In this document: piece after piece, positions 42,235 to 50,626 of the stretch | How the letters are laid out: each line of letters starts with the position of its first letter | Position numbering within the stretch: the first letter of the stretch is position 1 | Made by a program: the position numbers and the translations under genes | Notes under the pieces: model-generated | Told to the model about the DNA's origin: nothing | What the model saw: the letters and a program-made list of their open reading frames with translations, nothing else | Databases searched by the model: none | Assembly (NCBI GenBank): GCA_030550025.1 | Contig: JAUQQC010000010.1 | Location: forward strand, 1 to 64,000 | Origin: Acidobacteriota bacterium | GTDB lineage: Bacteria > Acidobacteriota > Blastocatellia > HR10 | Direction of reading: 5' to 3' | DNA: 64,000 bases

Positions 42235-43437
42235 ATGACGCAGGCCATCCTCATTCGCTATGACGAGATCGGCATCAAAGGGAAGAATCGCCCGGATTTC
42301 GTGCGCCAGTTGGTCGCGAATATCCGGCGAGCCACCGGTCTCTCCAAAGACGCAGTCCAGATCGAGTGGGGACGGATTTATCTCCATCCCTCCGGCGATC
42401 CGCAGAAACTGCGTGAGCGCCTCTCGATGGTCTTCGGCGTGAGGAGCTTCAGCGTGGTCTTGGTCGTGCCGCATGAGCTTGAGCGTATGCGGGAAGCCGC
42501 CGTCGAACTGGCTCGCCGCGCTGTGGCGCGCGGTGCCCGAACCTTCAAGATCGAGGCGCGCCGGAGTTTCAAAGCCTTCCCGTTGAACTCGATGGAGATC
42601 AATCAAGAATTGGGACGCGCCATCCTGCGCGCGCTGCCCGAGCTGCGCGTGGATGTACATGCCCCGGATGTCACCATCGAGGTCGAGGTGCGGCATGAAG
42701 GCGTCTTCCTTTGTTCCGAACGTATCGCCGGTCCCGGGGGGCTTCCTGTTGGCGTCGCCGGTCGCGCGCTCCTATTGCTCTCGGGGGGCATTGATAGTCC
42801 CGTCGCCGGCTGGATGCTCATGAAGCGCGGCGTGGCCGTAGATGCCGTGTACTTCCACAGCCCACCTTATGTGGGCGAGAAAGCCAAGGAGAAAGTGCTG
42901 GAGTTGGGACGCGTCCTTGCTCGCTGGCGTGCCGAAGCGCTCACCGTCTACGTGCCGTGCTTCACGGAGATCCAAGTCGAAGTCTCGCGCGTCGCCCCGC
43001 CGTCACTTTGGACGATCCTCTTTCGCCGTTTCATGCATCGCGTCGCTGAACGAATTGCGGAGAGGTACGGCTATGGGGCTCTGGCCACTGGCGAAAGTCT
43101 CGGTCAAGTCGCCAGTCAGACGATGGAGAACCTGGCTTGCGTGGACGCCGTGACCCGAATGCTCGTCTTGAGACCCCTCATCGGCTGGGATAAAGCGGAG
43201 ATCGTGCGTCTGGCCCGCGAGATCGGGACGTATGAGATCTCGATCCTCCCCTACGAGGATTGCTGTGTGCTCTTCGCCCCTCGCCATCCGGAGACGCATG
43301 CGCGTCCGGAGCGCGTGGAAGCGATCGAAGCGCATCTGGAGGTTCCGCGGTTAGTTGAAGGCGCCCTGGACCGCCTGGAGGTCTTCTCCGTGACCGAGCG
43401 GGAGATCTCTCCAGTTACGGCTTCTCCCTCGACGTGA
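42235..43437 (+). CDS. thiI: tRNA 4-thiouridine synthase ThiI
   Basis: 400 residues from the ATG at 42235. The N-terminal ferredoxin-like and THUMP region (about 1-165) includes Y-D-E-I-G-I-K-G-K-N-R; the PP-loop ATPase motif is L-L-S-G-G-I-D-S-P-V-A near residue 183; and G-E-S-L-G-Q-V-A-S-Q-T and P-Y-E-D-C-C-V-L-F follow. It activates U8 of tRNA with ATP and inserts sulfur. There is no C-terminal rhodanese domain, so the sulfur donor is likely the adjacent desulfurase, as in Bacillus-type ThiI/NifZ pairs. Confidence 0.95.
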   Translation: MTQAILIRYDEIGIKGKNRPDFVRQLVANIRRATGLSKDAVQIEWGRIYLHPSGDPQKLRERLSMVFGVRSFSVVLVVPHELERMREAAVELARRAVARGARTFKIEARRSFKAFPLNSMEINQELGRAILRALPELRVDVHAPDVTIEVEVRHEGVFLCSERIAGPGGLPVGVAGRALLLLSGGIDSPVAGWMLMKRGVAVDAVYFHSPPYVGEKAKEKVLELGRVLARWRAEALTVYVPCFTEIQVEVSRVAPPSLWTILFRRFMHRVAERIAERYGYGALATGESLGQVASQTMENLACVDAVTRMLVLRPLIGWDKAEIVRLAREIGTYEISILPYEDCCVLFAPRHPETHARPERVEAIEAHLEVPRLVEGALDRLEVFSVTEREISPVTASPST

Positions 43438-43483
43438 TGCCCTTTTCCCGCGCGGGCGGCGGTCGCTTTCGTCTGGACTGAAA

Positions 43484-43512
43484 TTGAAAACCTTTTTCGA
43501 TTTTGCTATAGT
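43484..43512 (+). promoter_or_regulatory. FTR1 gene promoter (TTGAAA-N17-TATAGT)
   Basis: TTGAAA at 43484-43489 and TATAGT at 43507-43512 are 17 bases apart, with about 50 bases to the ATG at 43565. I saw no classical Fur box overlapping it. Confidence 0.65.
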
Positions 43513-43564
43513 CTTCCCCTTGCGGTCCGTCGAGGCCGCGCATGCAAGGGAGGAGGAAAGGGAG

Positions 43565-44359
43565 ATGACACAGGCGTTCGTCATCGTCTTGCGCGAAGGG
43601 TTCGAAGCGTTCTTGATCGTCGCCATCACGCTCACGTATTTGCGGAAGACGGGGCGGGTTGGGCTCATCCCGGCGGTCTACGTCGGCATAGGGTTCTCCG
43701 TTCTGACGAGCGCGATCCTCGGCTATTGGTTGCTGCAAGGGGTGAATCAAGCGCTCTGGGAAGGGATTTTCGGCCTCGTCGCTGCCGTGCTTGTGGCGAC
43801 GCTGGTGGTGCACATGTGGCGGACGGCGCCGCGATTGAAGCAGATCATGCATCGGCAGATTGATGAGATCGCGGCGCGGCGCACGCCGCGTGCGGCGTGG
43901 TTGGGCATGTTCGCCTTTATCACCTTCATGATCACGCGCGAAGGGATGGAGACCGCCCTCATGCTCATGCAGGTTCGTGGGGAATACTTTTGGGGAGCCG
44001 TCCTCGGCTTGGGGGCGGCGATCCTCATGGCGCTGCTGTGGGCGCGGTTTGGGCACCTGATCAATCTGAAGCTCTTCTTCCAAGTCACGAGCATTTTCCT
44101 CCTTCTCTTCGTCGGGCAAATCCTCATCTATGCCTTCCACGAACTGGCCGAAGCGGGCCTGTGGCCAAACAGCGAGTATCTGCACGAGATCACCGAGCCG
44201 TATTCTCCGACGGGCCTTTATGGTCGGTGGTTCTCGTTCAGCATCGTGTTGATCTGCGCCGGGTGGTTAGTCGTCGCCTGGAGCGTAGATCGCTTGCGCC
44301 GATGGGGCTTCCACGGCGGGCGCGTGCTGCGGAGAAGCGCGTTTCGGGATGCGGGTTGA
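43565..44359 (+). CDS. FTR1-family high-affinity iron permease
   Basis: 264 residues from the ATG at 43565, with GGAGGAAAGGGAG upstream. Seven membrane helices are expected. Two family motifs are plain: L-R-E-G-F-E-A-F near residue 10 and T-R-E-G-M-E-T-A near 122, the R-E-x-x-E iron sites. FTR1 permeases bring in iron (or lead) with a partner oxidase or extracellular cupredoxin, which is not adjacent here. The loop after helix 3 is basic and cytoplasmic. It would meet the iron demand of the heme and Fe-S genes nearby. Confidence 0.92.
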   Translation: MTQAFVIVLREGFEAFLIVAITLTYLRKTGRVGLIPAVYVGIGFSVLTSAILGYWLLQGVNQALWEGIFGLVAAVLVATLVVHMWRTAPRLKQIMHRQIDEIAARRTPRAAWLGMFAFITFMITREGMETALMLMQVRGEYFWGAVLGLGAAILMALLWARFGHLINLKLFFQVTSIFLLLFVGQILIYAFHELAEAGLWPNSEYLHEITEPYSPTGLYGRWFSFSIVLICAGWLVVAWSVDRLRRWGFHGGRVLRRSAFRDAG

Positions 44360-44402
44360 GATCGTCCGGTTGGGATGAGAGACCGCATCGGTCCGGGTGC
44401 TG

Positions 44403-44408
44403 TATAAT
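44403..44408 (+). promoter_or_regulatory. Perfect -10 box (TATAAT) eight bases before the lipoprotein start
   Basis: TATAAT ends eight bases before the ATG at 44417 and no ribosome-binding site fits between, so a leaderless mRNA is likely. No convincing -35 was found. Confidence 0.5.
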
Positions 44409-44416
44409 CCGAGCCG

Positions 44417-45907
44417 ATGGGCGTGCGTTTCAGCGTTCGTTGGCTCATCGCCTGTGGGCTTGCTGTCGGCTCGCTGAATGGATGCGGGCCACCGGAACCG
44501 GAACGTTCGCGGCCGCTGGAACGCGCGGTGTGGATCGAGCGCGCGGCGTGGACGGCGACGGCGGATGAGGAGCGAGCGCTTCGACTGATCGGGCCGCGAA
44601 AGATCTTCCTCAAGCTCGGCGACCTCGACGTAGATGGCGATCGCCTTCGGTGGGCGTCGGACTTACAGCCGAAGGCGTTACCTCTGCCGAGTGAGCTGAT
44701 CTTCGTCGTCGGGGGAACGAGGCGTTTCGTAGAGCGCTTGCCCCGGCTCTCGGAGGCGTCGCTCGTCGAACAGATGGGGGCGCTTTTGCGCGAAGCCATC
44801 GAGCGAGCGAAGAAAGTCGGCGTCTCCTGCTCCGGCCTTCATTTGGACCTTCCCGTGAGCGAATCGGCGCAGTGGTACGAGCGCGTGCTCGCGCGCGTGC
44901 GTGCACGACTGCCACGGCCGTTGACGCTTTCGGCAACGATTCCGGTCGCGTGGGGGCAAGGGCGCGTTCCTTCGGATCTTCTGCGGAGGCTCGACTTCTT
45001 CGTCTTGCGTCTGGTGTCGGATGATCGGCCAAGGGATCTGGCCTCACTCCGCGCGGGCGTAGACGTTCGGGAGATCGGCTCTTGGATTCGTCGGTTCGAG
45101 CAAGGGGGCGTTCCTTTTTACGTCGAGGGGCGCGTTCAAGGGCAGTGTTTCCTCCTCGATCCGGAGGGGAGAGTGATCTCCGCGCTGGGCACCATTCGTC
45201 CTTTAGATCTCCTGCGGCGGTTCAGCCTGCGGCTTGTGGAGAGCTATCCGCTCGGATTCGCCGAGGCGCGCATGCGGATTCCGACGGATTTCTCCGGAGA
45301 GTATGTCGTCCTTTTGGAAGCTCGGGCGATCTCTCGTGTGGGGGATCGCGTCCTGCGTTTTGGGGAGCGCCTCGCGTGTCGCCTGCCGACGGCGCGCGCC
45401 TTGCGCCGTCAGCTCGAGGCCATTGAGGCGACACCGGGGATGTGGAAGCGTGGCTATACGCTTTGGTTTTCGGGAGAAGATCTCCCGTTGGCGCAGATCG
45501 CGCTTCTGGTGCGCGGCGGGGCTCTGGAGCCGAAGTTGACCGTGAGGGGGGAAGTTCAGGCATCGTCCCTGATTCTTCGGGTTGAGAACGTGGGGCAGCA
45601 GGAGAGCGCCCTCATGCCGCGGGCCGTCGAAGTGCGCTTGCGCATCGAGGGTGCCGCGGTGCGCCGGATCGTTCCTGGAGATTTCACTGAAGTCGTGCGC
45701 GAATCCGCTTCGGATCACGACGCAGCGTTGGTCCGTCTCACGTTCTACGCCGATAGGGTGGGGGTGGGGGACATCCTGCGCGCGGCTGTGAGGATCGTGC
45801 CCCGTGGCGCGAGCATTCGAGTCTTCGCCTCGTCCCGCGTGCGGGATCCGGATGATTTCGTCACGCTTTCGGAACCGGAAGTGGAGATCCTCTCGCAGCC
45901 GTGGTGA
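44417..45907 (+). CDS. Lipoprotein, DUF3142-like
   Basis: 496 residues. A signal peptide ends in the lipobox L-N-G-C (cysteine at about 23), so the protein is lipid-anchored. The first half resembles DUF3142: A-V-W-I-E-R-A-A-W near residue 36, G-L-H-L-D-L-P-V-S-E-S near 143, and P-L-T-L-S-A-T-I-P-V-A-W, suggesting a glycosidase-like barrel with an acidic residue in L-H-L-D-L. The second half (from about 330) is beta-rich. Function unknown; a cell-wall or glycan role is conceivable. The next gene encodes a TPR protein. Confidence 0.6.
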   Translation: MGVRFSVRWLIACGLAVGSLNGCGPPEPERSRPLERAVWIERAAWTATADEERALRLIGPRKIFLKLGDLDVDGDRLRWASDLQPKALPLPSELIFVVGGTRRFVERLPRLSEASLVEQMGALLREAIERAKKVGVSCSGLHLDLPVSESAQWYERVLARVRARLPRPLTLSATIPVAWGQGRVPSDLLRRLDFFVLRLVSDDRPRDLASLRAGVDVREIGSWIRRFEQGGVPFYVEGRVQGQCFLLDPEGRVISALGTIRPLDLLRRFSLRLVESYPLGFAEARMRIPTDFSGEYVVLLEARAISRVGDRVLRFGERLACRLPTARALRRQLEAIEATPGMWKRGYTLWFSGEDLPLAQIALLVRGGALEPKLTVRGEVQASSLILRVENVGQQESALMPRAVEVRLRIEGAAVRRIVPGDFTEVVRESASDHDAALVRLTFYADRVGVGDILRAAVRIVPRGASIRVFASSRVRDPDDFVTLSEPEVEILSQPW

Positions 45908-45918
45908 TCGTCTACGGA

Positions 45919-45948
45919 GTGAAATCTTCTGACCGAACGTGATAAAAT
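45919..45948 (+). promoter_or_regulatory. Promoter of the TPR gene (GTGAAA-N18-TAAAAT)
   Basis: GTGAAA at 45919-45924 and TAAAAT at 45943-45948 are 18 bases apart. The -10 covers the ATG at 45947, so the usable start is the ATG at 45956, seven bases on. Confidence 0.45.
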
Positions 45949-45955
45949 GACCACG

Positions 45956-47323
45956 ATGCGTCGAGTGGATGGTTTGATGGGCAAGCTCGTCGGGCTGGCG
46001 CTTCTTGGAGGAAGCGTCGGATGGGCGGCTCAGCAACCGGTGTGGCCGCCAGACCCTCCGCTCCGCGAAGTGCACGTGGAGACGCGCGTCGAAGAGTATA
46101 CGCGCCGATTGCGCACGCTCTATCGGACGGCGGAGAGCTTGGCCGAATTGGGGGATTTTGAGGAAGCGTTGCGCTATTATGACGAAGCCCTGCAACTCCA
46201 GCGTCGGCATCGGGATCGGCGCGGAATGAGCCTCACGCTCGTGGCCATCGGCGACACGTACCTCTTCCGCATGGGGAAGCCCGAGCAGTCGCTCGATGCA
46301 TATGCGCGAGCGCTGGAGTTGAAGCGTGAGATCAAGGATCGGAAGGGAGAGCCCGAGGTATTGCACCAAGTGGCATATGCCTACTACGTGATGGGGCGAA
46401 TGGAAGAGGCCGAGCGCCTCTACCATCAAGTCCTCGAACTCTCGCGCAAGGCGAAGAATCGGCGCGCCGAGGGCAATGCGTTGAACGGATTGGGGAATTG
46501 TCGGCTCGCGCGAGGGCAGGCTCAGGAGGCGCTGGCGTTGTACGAGCAGGCGCTTCTGGTGCGGAAGAAGGCCAAAGACGAGCGGGGCGTCGCCAACACG
46601 ACGTACAACATGGGTCGAGCGTATATGGCGCTTGGGCAGACGGAGCGCGCGATCGAGTATTTCACCAAGGCGCTCGCGCTGCGTCGTGAGTTGCTCGACG
46701 TGCGGGCCGAGGCCGAGACGTTGTTCGATTTGGCGCGCGCCTCGGCGCAGGTGAGACGCCTGGACGAAGCGGTGCGGCATTTTCAAGAGGCGGCGCAGTT
46801 AGCCCGAAGGACGCGGCGGCCGCGTCTGGAAGTGATGGCGTTGTATGCGGCCGGGACGATCGAACTCGGTCGCGAGCGCGCGGAAGCGGCCATCGCGCTC
46901 TTGCGGCAGGCGCTTGAGCGCGCCCGCGGGAATCCCGATTTTCGTCGGGAGCTGCGGTTGGTCTTGACGAGCCTGGGATCCGCTTATTCTCTGGCCGGAT
47001 GGTACGGCGAGGCCACGCGGACGTATGGCGAAGGCGTGCGCGCGGCTTACGCCGATGGGGATCGCTTCTTGCTCGCCGAATTGTTGTTCGGGTTGGGGCA
47101 AGTGCAGGCGGCGCAGGCGAGCTATCGGCATGCCCTGGCGTGTTATTTCCAAGCGCAACGCCTCTTGTCGGAAGCGAATTCCCCTTTGGCCCAAGCCATC
47201 GAGCGCCATGTGCGCGGACTGCGCGAGCGGCTTGGCGAGGAGCGGTTCGCCGAGATCGCGGCAGAAGCGCGCGCGCACCTGGTTGGCCTTTTGCGCGAGC
47301 TGACTGGCGTGGAGCTGTGGTGA
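45956..47323 (+). CDS. Secreted tetratricopeptide-repeat protein
   Basis: About 455 residues from the ATG at 45956; the ATG at 45947 is rejected because it overlaps the -10 box. A signal peptide (about 1-24, ending W-A-A-Q) is followed by some eight to nine TPR units, for example A-E-L-G-D-F-E-E-A-L-R-Y-Y-D-E-A, A-L-N-G-L-G-N-C-R-L-A-R-G and T-T-Y-N-M-G-R-A-Y-M-A-L-G-Q. The repeat type (Y-x-x-A-L with R-x-x-G between) resembles kinesin-light-chain-like TPRs. It is likely a periplasmic protein-binding scaffold, with partner unknown. Confidence 0.85.
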   Translation: MRRVDGLMGKLVGLALLGGSVGWAAQQPVWPPDPPLREVHVETRVEEYTRRLRTLYRTAESLAELGDFEEALRYYDEALQLQRRHRDRRGMSLTLVAIGDTYLFRMGKPEQSLDAYARALELKREIKDRKGEPEVLHQVAYAYYVMGRMEEAERLYHQVLELSRKAKNRRAEGNALNGLGNCRLARGQAQEALALYEQALLVRKKAKDERGVANTTYNMGRAYMALGQTERAIEYFTKALALRRELLDVRAEAETLFDLARASAQVRRLDEAVRHFQEAAQLARRTRRPRLEVMALYAAGTIELGRERAEAAIALLRQALERARGNPDFRRELRLVLTSLGSAYSLAGWYGEATRTYGEGVRAAYADGDRFLLAELLFGLGQVQAAQASYRHALACYFQAQRLLSEANSPLAQAIERHVRGLRERLGEERFAEIAAEARAHLVGLLRELTGVELW

Positions 47324-47344
47324 TCGCGCCGCGCTTGTGGATCC

Positions 47345-48649
47345 TCAGCGTGTGGCGTTCTTCACGATGACTCCTCCCTTCATGACGAAGACGACGCGCT
47401 CCAGGAGCGTGATATCTTCCAGCGGGTTCCCCTCGACGGCGATGAGATCGGCGAACATCCCGGGTTCAATGGCGCCGACGCGATCCGCCCATCCGAGCAG
47501 CTCGGCCGCCCAAATCGTCGCCGAACGGATGGCGTCAAGAGGCGTCATCCCGTATTTGACCATGTAGGCGAATTGCTTCGCATTCTCGCCGTGCGGATAG
47601 ACGCCGGCGTCCGTCCCGAAGGCGATCTTGACGCCGGCGCGCACAGCGCGCGCGAAATTCTCCCGTTGGAGCGGACCGACTTCTCGCTCCTTCTCCAGCG
47701 CTTCCGGGAGCATGCCCACACGCTCGCCGTGTTGGAGGATGAACTCGTGGTTGTAGATGTCCATGACCAGATAGGTCCCCTGCTCCTTCGCCAGCCGAAG
47801 GCCCTCTTCGTCAATGAGGCTCGCGTGCTCGATGGAGGCGACGCCAGCGCGGATCGCCGCTTTGATCCCCTCGGCGCCGTGCGCGTGCGCAGCGACCTTT
47901 CGGCCGAACTTGTGCGCCTCCTCCACGATGGCGCGCAATTCCTCGAACGTGTACTGTTGCGTTCCGGGTCGATCTCCTTTGGAGAGGACGCCACCGGTAG
48001 CGCAGACTTTGATGAGATCTGCCCCATACTTGATCACTTCGCGGACCTTCGCGCGCGCGGCCCAAGGGCCATCGGCCACGGCTTCGGCTTTGTATCGGAA
48101 TTCCGGGGCGAGCAAGTTGTTGTCGCAGTGGCCACCGGTGATTCCCAGTGCCGGACCGGAGACCAGAAGGCGCGGTCCGGGCACATCGCCTTCGGCGATG
48201 GCCTCTCGCAGGGCGACGTCTGCGTAGCCGGAGGCTCCGAGATTCCGCACGGTCGTGAATCCGGCTTGAAGCGTGCGCCACGCGTTGGCCGCTCCGTGAA
48301 GTGCTTCTCGCGGCACCGAGACGCTCAAGGCTCGATACCCCGCATGTTCGGGATTGGCCGTCAGATGCACGTGCACATCAACGAGTCCCGGCAGGACGGT
48401 CAAGCGGCCGAGATCGAGAACCGGCGTCTCCTTCGGAGCACGCGCCAAGAGGACGTCAGCTGGGCCCACCTCCTTGATCCGATCCCCCTCGATGAGGATC
48501 GCGTGATTTGCGAGCACGCGCCCATGACGGACGTCCACCAGAGCACCCGCTTTCACAAGCAGACGCGTGGGGCCAGATCGCGCCCATCCCTTCGTCGCCA
48601 CCAGCAGGAAGGCAGTGAGAAGGATCACGACGATTCCCGCTTGTCTCAT
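47345..48649 (-). CDS. Secreted metal-dependent amidohydrolase (imidazolonepropionase/prolidase-like)
   Basis: 434 residues from the ATG at 48649, which has GAGGAGG upstream. A signal peptide ends near W-A-R (residue 24). Amidohydrolase motifs are D-V-H-V-H-L-T near 83, a lysine in D-L-I-K-V-C-A-T-G-G near 205, A-A-H-A-H-G, S-I-E-H-A-S-L-I and F-G-T-D-A-G-V-Y-P-H. This layout is shared by secreted Xaa-Pro and other dipeptidases and by imidazolonepropionase-like enzymes. With the M19 dipeptidase at 24.6 kb it suggests peptide use outside the cell. It converges with the TPR gene. Confidence 0.9.
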   Translation of the reverse strand: MRQAGIVVILLTAFLLVATKGWARSGPTRLLVKAGALVDVRHGRVLANHAILIEGDRIKEVGPADVLLARAPKETPVLDLGRLTVLPGLVDVHVHLTANPEHAGYRALSVSVPREALHGAANAWRTLQAGFTTVRNLGASGYADVALREAIAEGDVPGPRLLVSGPALGITGGHCDNNLLAPEFRYKAEAVADGPWAARAKVREVIKYGADLIKVCATGGVLSKGDRPGTQQYTFEELRAIVEEAHKFGRKVAAHAHGAEGIKAAIRAGVASIEHASLIDEEGLRLAKEQGTYLVMDIYNHEFILQHGERVGMLPEALEKEREVGPLQRENFARAVRAGVKIAFGTDAGVYPHGENAKQFAYMVKYGMTPLDAIRSATIWAAELLGWADRVGAIEPGMFADLIAVEGNPLEDITLLERVVFVMKGGVIVKNATR

Positions 48650-49097
48650 CTTCGGCCTCCTCTCGCGATACTGTCTGCGGAGAATTAGCACATCTTCGGG
48701 CTGGCTGGCAAGCGTCGTTCCGGTGCGTCTGCGAGCCCATGGCGCGGATATTGACAGCGCAAGGCGAGGCATAGTATAAGAGAGCCTCTAACGGCCCATG
48801 GGGCAAGGCGTGGCCGTGGACTTCAGGACCATGCGAGGAGCGAGGGCGCAGTTCTCAAGACGGATGTCTCGGCATGGCGGGGTTGGTTCTGCGATGAGAT
48901 TGGCCGCGGGGCGCTCGTGTGAGCATGCGTCATCATAATTCGCACATCCGTTGGGATCAGCACACGAGAGGGCGAGCAAACACGTGTTTCACAACTTGAA
49001 GTGCTTCTTCTTTCCCACGCGTTCGCGAGTCGTGAGCGTCTTTGCGCCGTCGGCGATGGTGCGAAGGGCTCGCGTTTGACATTTAGGGAGAGGGGGT
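48650..49097. other. 448-base intergenic region upstream of the bc-complex operon
   Basis: No gene is supported. It holds a three-helix foldable block: CTCGTGTG (48914-48921) with CACACGAG (48961-48968), enclosing TGCG/CGCA (48926-48929, 48941-48944) and an ATCC-GTTG-GGAT hairpin (48946-48957). The palindrome listed separately follows. A promoter for the Rieske gene must lie here, but I could not fix it. Confidence 0.4.
48978..48989. promoter_or_regulatory. 12-bp perfect palindrome, candidate operator for the bc-complex operon
   Basis: AAACACGTGTTT reads identically on both strands and lies about 110 bases before the Rieske start codon. Such a symmetrical site suits a dimeric regulator (redox or oxygen-responsive is a guess). 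A second copy was not noticed upstream of the oxidase operon. Confidence 0.4.
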
Positions 49098-49640
49098 ATG
49101 AAGACATCGCCACCGGCAACCCTCGAGCGGGAGGCACCGGCTGCCGAGGCGGCTGAGTCCTCGTCGCTCACGGAGACGGTCAATAAACTCCGGCGTCGCC
49201 TTGTGTGGACCTCGGTCTGGGGATTTCTGGCCACCAATTTCCTCATGTTCCTGCGCTTCTTCTTCCCCAGGGCGCTCTTTGAGCCGAGTCCGGTCTTTCG
49301 GATCGGCTATCCGTCGGATTTCAGCTTAGGTGTGGACACGCGGTTTCAAGACCAATATCGCATCTGGGTGGTGCGCACGACCGATCGGCTCTTTGTGATC
49401 TACGCCCGGTGCACGCACTTGGGCTGTACGCCCCTGTGGAGCCCGAGCGAGAACAAGTTCAAATGCCCGTGTCACGGCAGCGGCTACGACATGGAGGGGA
49501 TTAACTTCGAAGGCCCGGCGCCACGCCCGATGGATCGCGCGAAGGTGGAGCTGGACGCTGAAGGACAGATCGTCGTGGATGTGAGCCGGCTCTACACTTA
49601 CAAGGAATTCAACGAACCCGGTGCTTACATCCCGGTATAA
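49098..49640 (+). CDS. Rieske iron-sulfur subunit of a cytochrome bc-type complex
   Basis: 180 residues. A single membrane helix (about 36-57) anchors the protein. The [2Fe-2S] ligands are in C105-T-H107-L-G-C110 and C123-P-C125-H126-G-S-G-Y, including the second disulfide pair C110/C125. The protein passes electrons from quinol to the cytochrome c part. It is the first gene of a run with two cytochrome b halves, an octaheme cytochrome and a cupredoxin lipoprotein. Position and length match Rieske subunits of b6f-like complexes. Confidence 0.95.
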   Translation: MKTSPPATLEREAPAAEAAESSSLTETVNKLRRRLVWTSVWGFLATNFLMFLRFFFPRALFEPSPVFRIGYPSDFSLGVDTRFQDQYRIWVVRTTDRLFVIYARCTHLGCTPLWSPSENKFKCPCHGSGYDMEGINFEGPAPRPMDRAKVELDAEGQIVVDVSRLYTYKEFNEPGAYIPV

Positions 49641-49686
49641 GCGCGCGGGTCATGGCGCGCGCCATCTCTTTTGTGGGAGGGCCACT

Positions 49687-50595
49687 ATGGATCGCGAGAA
49701 AGAGGGGCGAGGCGGCATTGGGGTCCTGGAGCGTGTTCGAGAGGAGACCGAACATCTCCGGGTGCGGCTCAAGGAAGAGCTGGAGGGGTTGAGACAGGAC
49801 CTCAAGGAGCCACAGCGCACGCAACTCTGGAAATCCATCTTTCGCGTCCCACATGAGCGCACGACGCCGCGCAATCGCACGCTCGCCGTTTTGGCCAATG
49901 TCTTCCTGCATCTGCATCCGGCGCGCATCAATCGCGATGCCGTCCGCTACAGCTACACGTGGGGCATGGGGGGCATCTCCTTCTACCTCTTCATCGTCCT
50001 CACGTTCACGGGCGTGCTGCTCATGTTCTACTACCATCCGACCAAGGTGCAGGCCTTCCGGGACATCCTCTATCTGGAGCATGACGTGCCGTTTGGGCGG
50101 CTGCTGCGCAATATGCACCGGTGGGCGGCGCATTTGATGGTCATCACGGTCTGGCTTCACATGTTCCGCGTCGTGCTCACGGGATCGTACAAGCGGCCGC
50201 GCGAGTTCAACTGGTGCGTGGGGGTGATCTTGCTGGTCCTGACGTTGTTGTTGAGTTTCACGGGATACCTTCTTCCGGACGATCAACTGGGGTTCTGGGC
50301 GGTGACCGTTGGGACGAACATGGCGCGTGCGACGCCGCTCATCGGGCACGAGGGGCCATTCGGGCCACAATTGGGGATGACGCCCTACAATGACGTGCGC
50401 TTCGCATTGCTCGGTGGTTCGATCGTGGACTCGAACGCGCTCTTACGCGCCTACATCTGGCATTGCATCGCGCTACCGCTTTTGGCGGCCATCTTCATGG
50501 GCGTGCACTTCTGGCGCGTTCGGAAGGATGGGGGGATTTCGGGGCCGGCCCCGGTGATGTTGGAATCGGAGATGAAGCCGGTGCGGAAGGTCTAA
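49687..50595 (+). CDS. Cytochrome b, N-terminal (b6-like) half
   Basis: 302 residues from the ATG at 49687, with GGGAGGG upstream. A charged, probably coiled-coil extension (about 10-55) precedes four membrane helices. Heme-binding histidines lie in N-M-H-R-W-A-A-H and V-W-L-H-M on helix two and in I-W-H-C-I-A and G-V-H-F-W on helix four. T-G-Y-L-L-P-D-D-Q follows the third helix region. The protein carries the two b hemes across the membrane. Because the C-terminal half is a separate gene, this is the split arrangement known from b6f complexes and several bacterial phyla. Confidence 0.92.
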   Translation: MDREKEGRGGIGVLERVREETEHLRVRLKEELEGLRQDLKEPQRTQLWKSIFRVPHERTTPRNRTLAVLANVFLHLHPARINRDAVRYSYTWGMGGISFYLFIVLTFTGVLLMFYYHPTKVQAFRDILYLEHDVPFGRLLRNMHRWAAHLMVITVWLHMFRVVLTGSYKRPREFNWCVGVILLVLTLLLSFTGYLLPDDQLGFWAVTVGTNMARATPLIGHEGPFGPQLGMTPYNDVRFALLGGSIVDSNALLRAYIWHCIALPLLAAIFMGVHFWRVRKDGGISGPAPVMLESEMKPVRKV

Positions 50596-50626
50596 TCCGA
50601 TTGGGCCCGTCGCGGGGGAGGGGAAT

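Noticed and set aside
45947-45955. ATG at 45947 as start of the TPR gene
   Set aside because: It overlaps the -10 box TAAAAT; the ATG at 45956 follows at the distance seen in other genes of the window.
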